From JAMCRM01 sp035561075 (lineage in GTDB: Bacteria; Acidobacteriota; Terriglobia; Bryobacterales; Bryobacteraceae): a stretch of DNA of 64,000 nucleotides. Under the pieces are notes generated by a model. The model saw only the letters and a list, made by a program, of their open reading frames with translations, was not told where the DNA came from and searched no databases. Where the stretch lies: contig DATMYF010000180.1 in assembly GCA_035561075.1 (NCBI GenBank), forward strand, positions 1-64,000, in the 5' to 3' direction. Shown in pieces: positions 26,035 through 34,565 of the stretch; position 1 is the first letter of the stretch, and each line of letters starts with the position of its first letter. The position numbers were made by a program, and so were the translations under genes.

Positions 26035-27000
26035 ATGTTAACACCGAAAGACGGCACCCCGAAGGCACTCCGCAAACTGCTTGCTCAGCAACTTCTGCCG
26101 TTGGTGCGGGAAGCCCCGGCCGGGCGGATCCGGCTGGCCGGCACGCTGGTTCCAGCGGGGCGGTCCAACCCTCCGGCTCCGGAATTGCCCGGCCACGAGC
26201 ACTTTTTCGCCGAAATCTGTTTCTGCCTGGCAGGCGAGGCGGAATTCTGGGCCGGCAACGTGCTCGAACGGGTGGCCCGCGCCGATGCCCTGGTGGTCCC
26301 GCCGGGCATGTACCACTCCTCGGCCTCCCTGCATGCCGTCACAATTCCACCCCACACGGCCTTTTCGCGGCTGCTGTGGATGGCGCTGTTCCCCTACGGC
26401 TGCGTGCTGAACCTGTGCGAGAGCTCAGGCGGCCTGCACGCCAGCACCCCGCGCCAACTCGTGGTGGAACGGCACGCCAACGCCAGTCTCCAGGACATGG
26501 TGATGGAATTGAGGAACGCGGATGAATACTCCGGCCTGATCGCCCGCTGTAAACTGCTCGAGGGGCTGGCGTGGCTCTGCCGCGGCGACGAGCGCCACTG
26601 GACCGACACCTCGGCCGGCGCCATCGAGCCGCCGCCCCTTTCCGCCACGGCCGAAACCTCCATCTCGGGGCGGGCCAGGAAGTTCATCGAGGAACACTTC
26701 GACCAGCGGCTCGACCTGGACACCATCGCGCAGGCCGTCTGCACCAACAAATCGAATTTGTGCCGCGTCTTCCGCAACGATACCGGCTCGACCGTGGGGG
26801 AGCACCTCACGAGGGTACGGATCGACGCCGGTAAAAAGCTGCTGCTTACGAGTCTCCCCGTGGGCGCGGTTGCCAAACTCGCGGGCTTCGAAGACCCCTA
26901 CTATTTCAGCCGCGTCTTTCATAAGGAGACCGGCGTCTCCCCCACGGAATTCCGCGCCCATAGCGCACCTGAACGGTGCCATACCCCGTACGACTCCTGA
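26035..27000 (+). CDS. AraC family transcriptional regulator
   Basis: A 321-residue regulator. The N-terminal half is cupin-like (HEHFFAEICFCLAGEAEFW, then ADALVVPPGMYHSS), the usual sugar-sensing part. The C-terminal 100 residues are the double HTH: LDTIAQAVCTNKSNLCRVF, then VGAVAKLAGFEDPYYFSRVF and GVSPTEFR. Start uncertain: ATG 26035 begins just before the cupin part, while ATG 25912 would add 41 residues of no clear fold. It precedes rhamnose mutarotase and a GH63-like hydrolase on the same strand, so it is likely to control sugar use. Confidence 0.9.
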   Translation: MLTPKDGTPKALRKLLAQQLLPLVREAPAGRIRLAGTLVPAGRSNPPAPELPGHEHFFAEICFCLAGEAEFWAGNVLERVARADALVVPPGMYHSSASLHAVTIPPHTAFSRLLWMALFPYGCVLNLCESSGGLHASTPRQLVVERHANASLQDMVMELRNADEYSGLIARCKLLEGLAWLCRGDERHWTDTSAGAIEPPPLSATAETSISGRARKFIEEHFDQRLDLDTIAQAVCTNKSNLCRVFRNDTGSTVGEHLTRVRIDAGKKLLLTSLPVGAVAKLAGFEDPYYFSRVFHKETGVSPTEFRAHSAPERCHTPYDS

Positions 27001-27033
27001 CCGGCGGCGCTATAATCGGCAGCCGAGGCAACC

Positions 27034-27357
27034 ATGCAACGATACGGGATGGTATTGCGCGTCAAACCCGAGTCGATTGAAGCCTACCGGCGCTATCACG
27101 CCAACGCCTGGCCGGAAGTGCTCCAGATGATCACCCGGTGCAATATCCGCAACTACTCCATTTATCTGAAAGACGACTACCTGTTCAGCTACTTCGAGTA
27201 CTACGGCTCAGACTTCGACGCCGATATGGCCGTCATGGCCGCCGATCCCAAAACCCAGGAGTGGTGGGCCGTGATGAAGCCCATGCAGGTGCCGCTTGAT
27301 ACCCGCAAACCCGGGGAATGGTGGTCCGGGATGGAAGAAGTTTTCCACCTCGCCTGA
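27034..27357 (+). CDS. rhaM: L-rhamnose mutarotase
   Basis: Interconverts alpha and beta anomers of L-rhamnose before isomerisation. The length of 107 residues matches the family (about 104). It is a dimeric ferredoxin-like fold. Conserved features are MVLRVKPESIEAYRRYHANAWPEV, with His22 at the catalytic position known from E. coli RhaM, and NYSIYLKDDYLFSYFEY, then WWAVMKPMQVP. A TATAAT hexamer at 27011-27016 sits 17 nt ahead of the ATG. No other rha genes are in the window; the AraC gene ends 33 bp upstream and a Tat glycosidase follows. Confidence 0.93.
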   Translation: MQRYGMVLRVKPESIEAYRRYHANAWPEVLQMITRCNIRNYSIYLKDDYLFSYFEYYGSDFDADMAVMAADPKTQEWWAVMKPMQVPLDTRKPGEWWSGMEEVFHLA

Positions 27358-27416
27358 GGTTCCCCGGCCGGCGCCGCCGCTCGTCCGCGCCGCGCTATGA
27401 TAGCGTCGAGCCGGTC

Positions 27417-30158
27417 ATGAACCTTTCCCGCAGAACCTTCGTCCAGGCCAGCGCCGCAGCACCGCTGGCCGCCATGCCGTCCGCGGCGCAGCCGTCATTC
27501 CGCCGCCACTTCCGCGACGACCATGATGTGGACCTGCCCCTCTGGGGGCCTTACACCAGTCGCTACATCGGAATCTCCCATGTGGCCGACGCGCGCCGCG
27601 GACTGCGTTTCGACCTGAGCGTCTTCCCCGGCTATTACCGCCGCAAAGTCACCATCCCGAACGGCCGCTGGGAATCCGACTTCCATCCCTGGGAGGCTTC
27701 CGCGGATCTCAATTACTACGCCTTCCGCCACCAGCTCGAATGGAAGGACCGCGTCTACTGCCACGCCTCCTACTCGCGCATCTCCGACCATGCCCGGCTC
27801 ATTCGCTGCGATTGCGTCAACGCCACCGCGCGCCACCAGAACCTGGTGCTCAACTACATGGGCTACCTGGCCTACCCCGGCCCGCGCCATGAGGTGGTGC
27901 TGCCCGATGGCGCCCTGTGGATCGACGCCCTGGACTACCGCCGCCTGGCCTTCGCCACAACCCGGCCCCAGGACAACCTGAACTACGACGGCCTGCTGCG
28001 CGGCGAAGCCCTCGACCAGGGCTTCGTAGGGGGCAGCGGCGTCGGAAAGGCATTCGGCCGCGAGCGTGGGGATGCCATCGACTACCGCGTAGAACTGCCG
28101 GCCGCCATCCCGGATGCCGTGCTCACAGTGCGTTACCGGGTGGCCAAAGGCGCCGCGCGTGTTTCCATCGAACCGCTTGCCAAAAAGGCGTTCACGCTCG
28201 AAGGCACAGGCGAGTTCCGGACCGCAACGGTCCCGTGCGGCGGGCTAGCCGCGGGCCCCCAAGACTTCCGCTTCGTGAGCGAGGGCTCCGCGCCGCTCGA
28301 TCTGGACGGTTTCGTCGTGGCACCAGCATCGGTGGCATCGCGCGTGGCGTTCCGCCCCGAAGCGCAGGATGTGCACCCGGAAGCGATCGCCCCCGGGCGT
28401 CGCCCCAACAGCGTCCTACTTAAGTACAAAAGCCTGGACCACTGGTACGGCATCGCCTGGAACCATCCGCGCTCGCAAGTGCGGCAGTTCCTTTGCGAGG
28501 ATCTCGACAACTTCTTCCGTTACCAGGTTCAGAACCACGTGACTCTAGTGCTGCGAGGCCCCGGCGACGGCCACTTCACCAACGTCTTCTTGCGGCCCAT
28601 CCCCATTGCGCCGAAATCCAACGCCATTGTCCACGGGATGGTGTGCGACGGCAGCCGCGACGAAGTGGAGCGCATGCTCCAGGAGTTCCCCGCCGAAGCC
28701 GCGGCCTGCGAACGCATCCACAGCGCCGCCCGCGAGCGCCGCGTTGACGTTACCGGGCGGCCGGAGGGCCGCCGCTACGAGTTCAGCCAGCAGCGCATCG
28801 CGGACTGCGCCCTTACCAACGTCTACTACCCGGTCTACCTGAAGCGCCACTACATCAAGCACACCACCCCCGGCCGCTTCTGGCACATGCTCTACAGTTG
28901 GGACGCCGGCTTCACCGCCCTGGGCCTGCTGGAGCTCGACATGGACCGCACCCTGGGGCTGCTTAATACCTATCTCACACCCCCCGGCGACGAGCACGCG
29001 GCGTTCATCCACCACGGCACCCCTCTGCCGGTGCAGATCTATCTTTTCCACGAGATCTGGAACCGCACGCGATCGCGCGAGTTGCTCGCGCACTACTACC
29101 CGCGCCTGCGGCAGTACCACATGTTCCTGGCCGGACGCCTGGGCAGTTCCAGCACCCGCCGGCTCAAGTCGCAACTCCTGCAGACCTGGGACTACTTCTA
29201 TAACACCGGCTGGGACGACTACCCACCCCAGATGCACATGCACGCGAACAAACTGCAGCGCGGGATGGCCGCACCGGTGACCACCGCGCATGCTATCCGC
29301 ACATCGCGGCTGCTCTCGATGATGGCCCAGACACTGGGCGAGGAGCGTGACGTCAAAACTTACCGGGAGGACATCGAGATCTGGCGCGATTCGCTCCAGC
29401 GCCACTCGTGGGACGAGGAATCCGGCTACTACGGCTACGTGCAGCACGACACCCAGGGGCGGCCCACGGGAATTCTGCGCCATCAAAGCGGCCAGAACTT
29501 CAACATGGGGATGTGCGGGGTCTATCCGCTCTTCGCCGGGATCTGCACCCCTGCCCAGGAGAAGCGGCTGATGTCCCACATGATGTCGGACCGCCGGCTG
29601 TGGACGCGCATCGGGATGACCACCGTGGACCAATCGGCCCCCTACTACATCCCGGATGGCTACTGGAATGGGGCCGTCTGGTTCCCGCACCAGTGGTTCA
29701 TCTGGAAGACCATGCTGGATCTCGGCCACGGTGAGGAGGCGCAGCGCATCGCCCAAACCGCCCTCGACCTCTGGCAGCAGGAGGTGGACGACACCTACGG
29801 CTGTTTCGAGCACTTCATGGTGGACTCCGGGCGCGGCGCCGGATGGCACCATTTCACGTCGCTTTCGGCCCCGGTGCTGAGCTGGTATTCGTCCTACTAC
29901 CGGCCGGGCTGGCTGACCACCGGCTGGGAGACCTGGGTGGAGGACTCCCGCTTCACGGCGGACAATCGCCGCCTGGAGGCCAGCCTCCGGATGACCGGGG
30001 AAACCGGGCGCGAGGCCCTCGTCCTCTGCGTAATGGAGCCTGGGGCAGGCTACCGGGCTACCGTGGACGGAGCCCCGGCGCGCTCTCGCGTGCTGCCCTC
30101 CGGCGCTGTAGAGGTCCGGGTGCCGGCCGGCGGGCTCCGCCGACTTGTGGTTTCATAG
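27417..30158 (+). CDS. Tat-exported (alpha/alpha)6-barrel glycosidase, GH63/GH37-like
   Basis: A 913-residue exported protein. NLSRRTFVQAS is a Tat motif. Residues about 30-190 form an N-terminal beta-domain. Residues about 200-305 look like a CBM6/35-type sandwich (AIDYRVELPAAIPDAVLTVRYRVA, then PLDLDGFVVAP) inserted before the catalytic part. From about 480 on, the (alpha/alpha)6 barrel shows MLYSWDAGFTALGLLELD, TGWDDYPPQ and YWNGAVWFPHQWF, arranged as in GH63/GH37 enzymes. The W-D and D-D-Y-P motifs carry the candidate catalytic acid. Substrate unknown; the rhaM neighbour suggests a rhamnose-containing glycan. Start ATG 27417; a TATGAT box lies 15 nt upstream. Confidence 0.82.
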   Translation: MNLSRRTFVQASAAAPLAAMPSAAQPSFRRHFRDDHDVDLPLWGPYTSRYIGISHVADARRGLRFDLSVFPGYYRRKVTIPNGRWESDFHPWEASADLNYYAFRHQLEWKDRVYCHASYSRISDHARLIRCDCVNATARHQNLVLNYMGYLAYPGPRHEVVLPDGALWIDALDYRRLAFATTRPQDNLNYDGLLRGEALDQGFVGGSGVGKAFGRERGDAIDYRVELPAAIPDAVLTVRYRVAKGAARVSIEPLAKKAFTLEGTGEFRTATVPCGGLAAGPQDFRFVSEGSAPLDLDGFVVAPASVASRVAFRPEAQDVHPEAIAPGRRPNSVLLKYKSLDHWYGIAWNHPRSQVRQFLCEDLDNFFRYQVQNHVTLVLRGPGDGHFTNVFLRPIPIAPKSNAIVHGMVCDGSRDEVERMLQEFPAEAAACERIHSAARERRVDVTGRPEGRRYEFSQQRIADCALTNVYYPVYLKRHYIKHTTPGRFWHMLYSWDAGFTALGLLELDMDRTLGLLNTYLTPPGDEHAAFIHHGTPLPVQIYLFHEIWNRTRSRELLAHYYPRLRQYHMFLAGRLGSSSTRRLKSQLLQTWDYFYNTGWDDYPPQMHMHANKLQRGMAAPVTTAHAIRTSRLLSMMAQTLGEERDVKTYREDIEIWRDSLQRHSWDEESGYYGYVQHDTQGRPTGILRHQSGQNFNMGMCGVYPLFAGICTPAQEKRLMSHMMSDRRLWTRIGMTTVDQSAPYYIPDGYWNGAVWFPHQWFIWKTMLDLGHGEEAQRIAQTALDLWQQEVDDTYGCFEHFMVDSGRGAGWHHFTSLSAPVLSWYSSYYRPGWLTTGWETWVEDSRFTADNRRLEASLRMTGETGREALVLCVMEPGAGYRATVDGAPARSRVLPSGAVEVRVPAGGLRRLVVS

Positions 30159-30252
30159 GCGACCCTGGAACACCATTGCGCGCCGAGTGTTTACTCTTCT
30201 GAAGTGTAACCAGAGTAGCTGGACCAACGCCTGATCGGCGAGGGACTACTAC

Positions 30253-31320
30253 ATGTTCGCGCGATTGTCACTACCAGGACTACTGTACGCGCTCTGCGCC
30301 GTGCTGCCCTCCAACGCCCAGATGGCCGGCCTCCGCCCGGCACCTTCGGTGCAGATGCCCGCCCAGGTAGACTCAAACAGCCCCGTATTCTGGCGAGGCC
30401 AACAGGTGCGTGTGGTCAACTCGGCGAACTCGCCGGTGATCAGCGACGGGGACAGCCAGTTTGACTGGCAGGGCCCCCGCTCCGTCGCTATCGACCAGCG
30501 CGACGAGTACGGCCTGTGGATCGAAGCCGCATGGACCGACTCCGATGGCTCGATCTACGCTTGGTATCATCACGAGCCGAGTGCCTGTGGCGGGCAACTG
30601 GTTATGCCGGAGATCGGGGCGCTGGTTTCCCGCGATGGCGGCGACAGCTTCATCAACCTTGGACCGGTCCTCACCGGCAGCGCGCCACCCGATTGCGGTT
30701 CCCAGAACGGCTTCTTCGCCGGCGGCCACGGGGATTTTTCCGTGATCTTCGACCCTCGCACGCGTTACTTCTATTTCCTATTCGGCAATTACGGTGGTCC
30801 GGTGGAGGAGCAGGGCGTAGCCATCGCGCGCATGCCGTTCGACCACCGCGACAGCCCTTCAGGCGCCGTCTGGAAGTACTACGGAGGCAAATGGCGGGAG
30901 CCAGGGCTCGGCGGCCGCACCACCCCCGTTTTCCAGGCCCGGGTGAGTTGGCAGGACCCCGCCACCGAGTCCTTCTGGGGACCCTCCATCCACTGGAACA
31001 CGTTCCTGCAGACGTACGTCATCCTGATGAACCGCTCCTGCTGCCGGCCCGACTGGCCGCAGGAAGGGATCTACATCAGCTTCAACCGGTACCTGAACCA
31101 GCCCGAACGATGGACCGCGCCCGAAAGGATTCTCGAAAGGCCGCAGGCCTACTACCCGCAGGTGGTTGGGCTAGGGTCGGGGGGAACCGATACCGTCGCA
31201 GGGGAAGTCGCCCGGCTGTACGTTCAGGGCGTCTCGAAATGGGAAATCGTCTTCCGCAGGACCGACAACCGGCCGTCGGCCGTTACGCCGCCGGATCAGC
31301 AGTCCGTTACGTCACCGTAG
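30253..31320 (+). CDS. Exported beta-propeller protein, sialidase/GH43-like fold
   Basis: A 355-residue protein with a signal peptide (SLPGLLYALCAVLPSNAQ). The repeats suggest a beta-propeller: GPRSVAIDQRDEYGLWIEAAW, then SRDGGDSFINLG, which is Asp-box-like, and GHGDFSVIFDPRTRYFYFLFG and WGPSIHWNTFLQTYVILMNRS. The last motif is typical of DUF4185 or five-bladed glycosidase-like propellers. Catalytic residues cannot be assigned. GAGGG lies about 10 nt before the ATG. The gene converges with the deacetylase-sialidase fusion and overlaps it by 9 bp. Confidence 0.75.
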   Translation: MFARLSLPGLLYALCAVLPSNAQMAGLRPAPSVQMPAQVDSNSPVFWRGQQVRVVNSANSPVISDGDSQFDWQGPRSVAIDQRDEYGLWIEAAWTDSDGSIYAWYHHEPSACGGQLVMPEIGALVSRDGGDSFINLGPVLTGSAPPDCGSQNGFFAGGHGDFSVIFDPRTRYFYFLFGNYGGPVEEQGVAIARMPFDHRDSPSGAVWKYYGGKWREPGLGGRTTPVFQARVSWQDPATESFWGPSIHWNTFLQTYVILMNRSCCRPDWPQEGIYISFNRYLNQPERWTAPERILERPQAYYPQVVGLGSGGTDTVAGEVARLYVQGVSKWEIVFRRTDNRPSAVTPPDQQSVTSP

Positions 31321-33162
31321 CGAATCGAGCCGGAAGCGCGCCAGCGTGATCGTCTCATAGGGCTGTTCGTCGCCGCGCTCGTAGAGCAGCCCGATCCACC
31401 CCTGCCGAAGATCGACCAGGTTCGAGTAGGCCGCCGGCCCAGGATGAATGACCTTAGCGACACGCCACGTGGCGCCGCCGTCGCGGCTCAGCCGCACAGT
31501 CATATTGCGCCGCCGTGTATCGGCCGGGTTGGCAAACAACAGCACCGATTCCTTCCCGCTCCCGGCCCGGAGGAGACTCCCCTGGCAAACCGGTTCTATC
31601 AGGGCTTCGTCCAGTACAGGCGCAGTCCAGGTGAGCCCTCCGTCCACACTGGTGGAAACGGCGCGGCGGTGTCTGCCCATGTCGTTCCGCATATTGAGCA
31701 CCAGGGAACCGTCAGGCCGTTCCGCCACGGTCGATTCATTACACCGCGGGCCGGCGGTGCCGCCTATCTTCCAAGTCTCCCCGGCATCGTCGCTGTAGAT
31801 CACGTGCGAGTAGCGCTGCTCCGACGTGCTGCCGAAGTAATGGTCGCAAGCAACCATCAGGCGGCCGTCGCGGAGTTGAATGCCGTTGCCCGGCCCGGTG
31901 GCGTACCAACTCCATTCGGGACGCTTCACCGCCGCGGTGATCTCCCGCGGTTTGGCCCACGTGGCGCCGTCGTCGTTGCTGTGGGTCACCCAGACCCTGC
32001 GGGTCGGACCGGTCAAGCCCGCCTGGATGTCCTTCTCCGGGACGTCCCCTGGATTGCTCGTGAGCAGCAGCCACACGGTGCCGTTCCGGAGGTCTACTAC
32101 GGGCGCCGGGTTGCCGATGGTATCGCCGCCGAAATCCGCCACCGTGATGGCCCGCGACCATGTGCGACCTCCGTCGCCGCTGCGCTTGACGAGCAGGTCG
32201 ATGTCGCCGCTGTCTTCCCGCCCCGTCTTACGGCCTTCGCAGAACGCCAGCAGCGTTCCGTCCCGCGTGGTGATGGCCGCGGGAATGCGGTACGTGTGGT
32301 AGCCATCCTCGCCGGAGCGGTACACCACCGTCTCCTGTTCGTGGGCGGCGGTGAGGCGGCGTCGCTCGGCCAGCAAGTGCTCCATCACCTTAGCGAACGG
32401 CGCCGTCCAGACGCGGCTGCGATTGGCGGCAAGCCATGCCACCAGGCGGCGGTGGTCCTCCCGGCCGACGTCGATGTCGTGCCCTCCACCCACCCCGTGG
32501 AACGTGAACACCGCCAGACTACCCGATGCCATGGCCTCTTCCACCCAGGCGATCATCTCCGCGCCGGTGTTCATTCTCAGCGCCCAGGTAGGCACGCGAT
32601 GCGGGTCAAGCGTGCGCGGGTCGGCCAGTCCCTTGAAGGCGTTCTTGTAGGCGCGCGCGGCGGGAAACAACGGCCGGATGGAATCCACATAGGATGCACC
32701 CCCGGCAGTCTCGTCCCCGCAGGGGTAAGCCATGGTGCGCGAATCGAGGCCGTCTACGGCATGGAGCAACGTGTTCATCACCGCGATTTCGCCTGTGATG
32801 CGGCCCACGCTGTAGCGCTCGAGTTGGCGCTCCGGCTGCACCCAGGTGCGCTCCCGCCCGGGCTCATACCGCAGGCAGGGATGGAAGATTGTGTGGTTCC
32901 CCAGTTCGTGCCCGCGGCGGGCGATGCCGCGCCACTCCTCCAGGCGCTTACGAAGGCTGCTTGAGTTGCCCGGCACGTAGAAGGTGCCCCGAAGGTTCGC
33001 TGCCTCCAGGTCTGGGATAGCATGGTCAAGGTGCACGTCAATGCCGTCGTCGTAGGTGAGGGCCACAGCAGCTCGTGCTCCACCCGGCCACCGAAACTGA
33101 TTGTCCTGAGCCGCCGCGGGAACCACCAGCCCTGCCGCGAGCAGTAAAACCGTCACACGCAT
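31312..33162 (-). CDS. Fused NodB-type polysaccharide deacetylase and GH33-like sialidase
   Basis: A 616-residue exported two-domain enzyme with a Sec signal (MRVTVLLLAAGLVVPAAAQ). Residues 30-265 are a NodB deacetylase: LTYDDG with Asp38/Asp39, GHELGNHTIFHP with His90/His94, and TFHGVG at 220. Residues 280-616 are a six-bladed sialidase: YRIP at 291, EDSGDIDLL with Asp320, five Asp-boxes (SGDGGRTW, SNDDGATW, SDDAGETW, SVDGGLTW, SRDGGATW), candidate Glu476, and AAYSNL with Tyr579 before LLYERG. Nothing looks broken. One chain could both de-N- or de-O-acetylate and release a terminal sugar from a glycan. A TATACT box (33189-33184) and GGGGAG support the start. Confidence 0.92.
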   Translation of the reverse strand: MRVTVLLLAAGLVVPAAAQDNQFRWPGGARAAVALTYDDGIDVHLDHAIPDLEAANLRGTFYVPGNSSSLRKRLEEWRGIARRGHELGNHTIFHPCLRYEPGRERTWVQPERQLERYSVGRITGEIAVMNTLLHAVDGLDSRTMAYPCGDETAGGASYVDSIRPLFPAARAYKNAFKGLADPRTLDPHRVPTWALRMNTGAEMIAWVEEAMASGSLAVFTFHGVGGGHDIDVGREDHRRLVAWLAANRSRVWTAPFAKVMEHLLAERRRLTAAHEQETVVYRSGEDGYHTYRIPAAITTRDGTLLAFCEGRKTGREDSGDIDLLVKRSGDGGRTWSRAITVADFGGDTIGNPAPVVDLRNGTVWLLLTSNPGDVPEKDIQAGLTGPTRRVWVTHSNDDGATWAKPREITAAVKRPEWSWYATGPGNGIQLRDGRLMVACDHYFGSTSEQRYSHVIYSDDAGETWKIGGTAGPRCNESTVAERPDGSLVLNMRNDMGRHRRAVSTSVDGGLTWTAPVLDEALIEPVCQGSLLRAGSGKESVLLFANPADTRRRNMTVRLSRDGGATWRVAKVIHPGPAAYSNLVDLRQGWIGLLYERGDEQPYETITLARFRLDSLR

Positions 33163-33210
33163 CGACGCTCTCCCCGAGCGACCAGTATACGCCGGGAGAG
33201 ACGGCCGCGT

Positions 33211-33612
33211 TCAGGCCGTGCGCGGCAGTCTCACGCGCGTGAGAAGTTCCCCGACTTTCGTGGTGAGAGCCGAGCAAATGAATGGCTTAGGCAGAAAAGC
33301 AAAGGAATCCGGCGGCAACGCCTGCAGGTTCCGCGCATCCGCTTCGTTCCAGTAATCGATCGGAGTGCCGGACGTGAAAAGGATCGGTATATTCGGATTC
33401 CATTGCCTCATGCGGAGCGCTACGTCGACCCCGGAGCCATCCGGCAGCAAGACGTCCGCGATTAACAGATCGATGGGCCCATGGTGCCGGGAGAGCGCAA
33501 ACGCCTCCTTGGCGCTTGCGACACCAGTCACCTGAAATCCCTTGCGCCGGAGTGCCGCGAGAAAGACCTCGCGATTCGCGGCGTCATCCTCTACAACGAG
33601 AATCGCTGTCAT
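33211..33612 (-). CDS. Stand-alone response regulator receiver domain
   Basis: A 133-residue CheY-like receiver without an output domain. The acidic pocket is VVEDDAANRE (Asp9/Asp10), the phosphoacceptor is Asp53 in IADVLLPDG, the conserved Thr/Ser is in FTSGTP, and the Lys is in FLPKPF near residue 109. No histidine kinase is encoded nearby, so its partner is unknown. The upstream 540 bp hold no gene. Confidence 0.93.
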   Translation of the reverse strand: MTAILVVEDDAANREVFLAALRRKGFQVTGVASAKEAFALSRHHGPIDLLIADVLLPDGSGVDVALRMRQWNPNIPILFTSGTPIDYWNEADARNLQALPPDSFAFLPKPFICSALTTKVGELLTRVRLPRTA

Positions 33613-34155
33613 TGTTTCGCACCGCCAAGAAACATTCCTGTACGGATATGTATCACTGAAGCGGTCCCGGCGGATCCTTTACCTTGGATAACTAACTTAT
33701 GTAGAAGTACGAATCGTAACAATGCCGAGACGTTGCTCTAGTGCGCACATGAGGGCACGCGTCGCATTCGTGCCATGACTGAGCTGAGCCTACCAGCCCC
33801 GGAATTCAGGCAGTTGGATTCCGGACTACCCCACTCATACGCGTTGTACTCCGAAATGGTGCCCGTCAGCGCGGGGCTGGGTTGACTCAGACGTCAAGCG
33901 ACGTTCAGCGACTAACGCAGCGCTCGTGGCCATCCGCAAAGCGCCTCCTGGTGGAACTAATTGTAAAGGGAATCCTGGCACACGAAGCCAGAGCGCTCTC
34001 AAGCACTGGGGACCGACTTGACCGAGACCCCAAGCACGTTCTGTCATTCGAACTCAATCACGGCCTCAGCGGAGGCGGTAACGGGCATCCTGAAGGTCAA
34101 GCCGGAGCCGAGGCGACTAACAAAAAAAACGCGCCGCTAAGAAGGCGAAGCGCAG
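33613..34155. other. Region without a supported gene
   Basis: About 540 bp of lower GC than the surroundings, between the receiver gene and the Panacea pair. Open frames exist (for example 33882-34226 plus) but have no start signal, coherent fold or normal composition. The 3' end of the region holds a T8-type terminator for the pair. It may be the remnant of a transfer event. Confidence 0.5.
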
Positions 34156-34166
34156 CTAGGCGTTTT
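34120..34166 (-). terminator. Terminator after the Panacea toxin-antitoxin pair
   Basis: Read on the minus strand, AAAACGC near the stop codon pairs with GCGTTTT, with a partly paired GC-rich interior. It runs directly into eight T residues (34129-34122). The hairpin begins within the last codons of the 134-residue gene. Confidence 0.6.
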
Positions 34167-34560
34167 GGGCCAACGCTCGCACCTGCCTGTAGCATCGCAC
34201 AAAATCACGCACCCTGTTCTTCGTGAAATCCGAAGCGGTAAAGCCGTCCAGAATCAGCCTAAGCATAGTGGCGCAAAGGTCTTCATGCATCTTGGCATAG
34301 CCGGACTCAACGTAGGACTCCAGTTTCTCTGTGGTGCTGATTTCCGCGAGAGCATACAGAGCGCAGGTGTCCCACTTTAAGAATGGATGCTCCCGTTTAA
34401 GGAAGACAACGGTCTGATCCTTCGCTCCCCGAAGAGTGGTAAGGCTGACCGTGGCAAACTGCCCTTCGGCGTTAGGTTCTGTCGCAATCACCCAAAGATG
34501 GGGAGTCCGCTCCTCGTCATTCAGGGGATAGAGGTAGGTCTGCCCGGCGCGGAGTGGCAC
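34156..34560 (-). CDS. MazF/PemK-like small protein, candidate toxin
   Basis: A 134-residue protein, start GTG 34560, 5 nt after the stop of the Panacea gene, so probably translationally coupled. The N-terminal 75 residues look like a small beta-barrel: HLWVIATEPNAEGQFATVSL, then TVVFLKREHPFLKWDTCALYALAEI. The EHPFL...Y...A.I pattern resembles MazF/PemK-type proteins, where it follows the beta-barrel core. The C-terminal half is helical (MLRLILDGFTASDF). No catalytic residue can be proven. Position beside a Panacea antitoxin is the main reason to call it a toxin; an accessory role cannot be excluded. Confidence 0.65.
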   Translation of the reverse strand: MPLRAGQTYLYPLNDEERTPHLWVIATEPNAEGQFATVSLTTLRGAKDQTVVFLKREHPFLKWDTCALYALAEISTTEKLESYVESGYAKMHEDLCATMLRLILDGFTASDFTKNRVRDFVRCYRQVRALAQNA

Positions 34561-34565
34561 GTTAT

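Noticed and set aside
28545..29852. Minus-strand open frame of 435 codons
   Set aside because: Lies wholly within the GH63-like gene on the other strand; His/Val-rich shadow composition.
31444..32964. Plus-strand open frame of 506 codons
   Set aside because: Shadow of the deacetylase-sialidase fusion, which has complete domains on the minus strand.
33882..34226. Frame of 114 codons before the terminator of the Panacea pair
   Set aside because: No ribosome-binding site or fold; overlaps the toxin-like gene antisense; composition is random-like.
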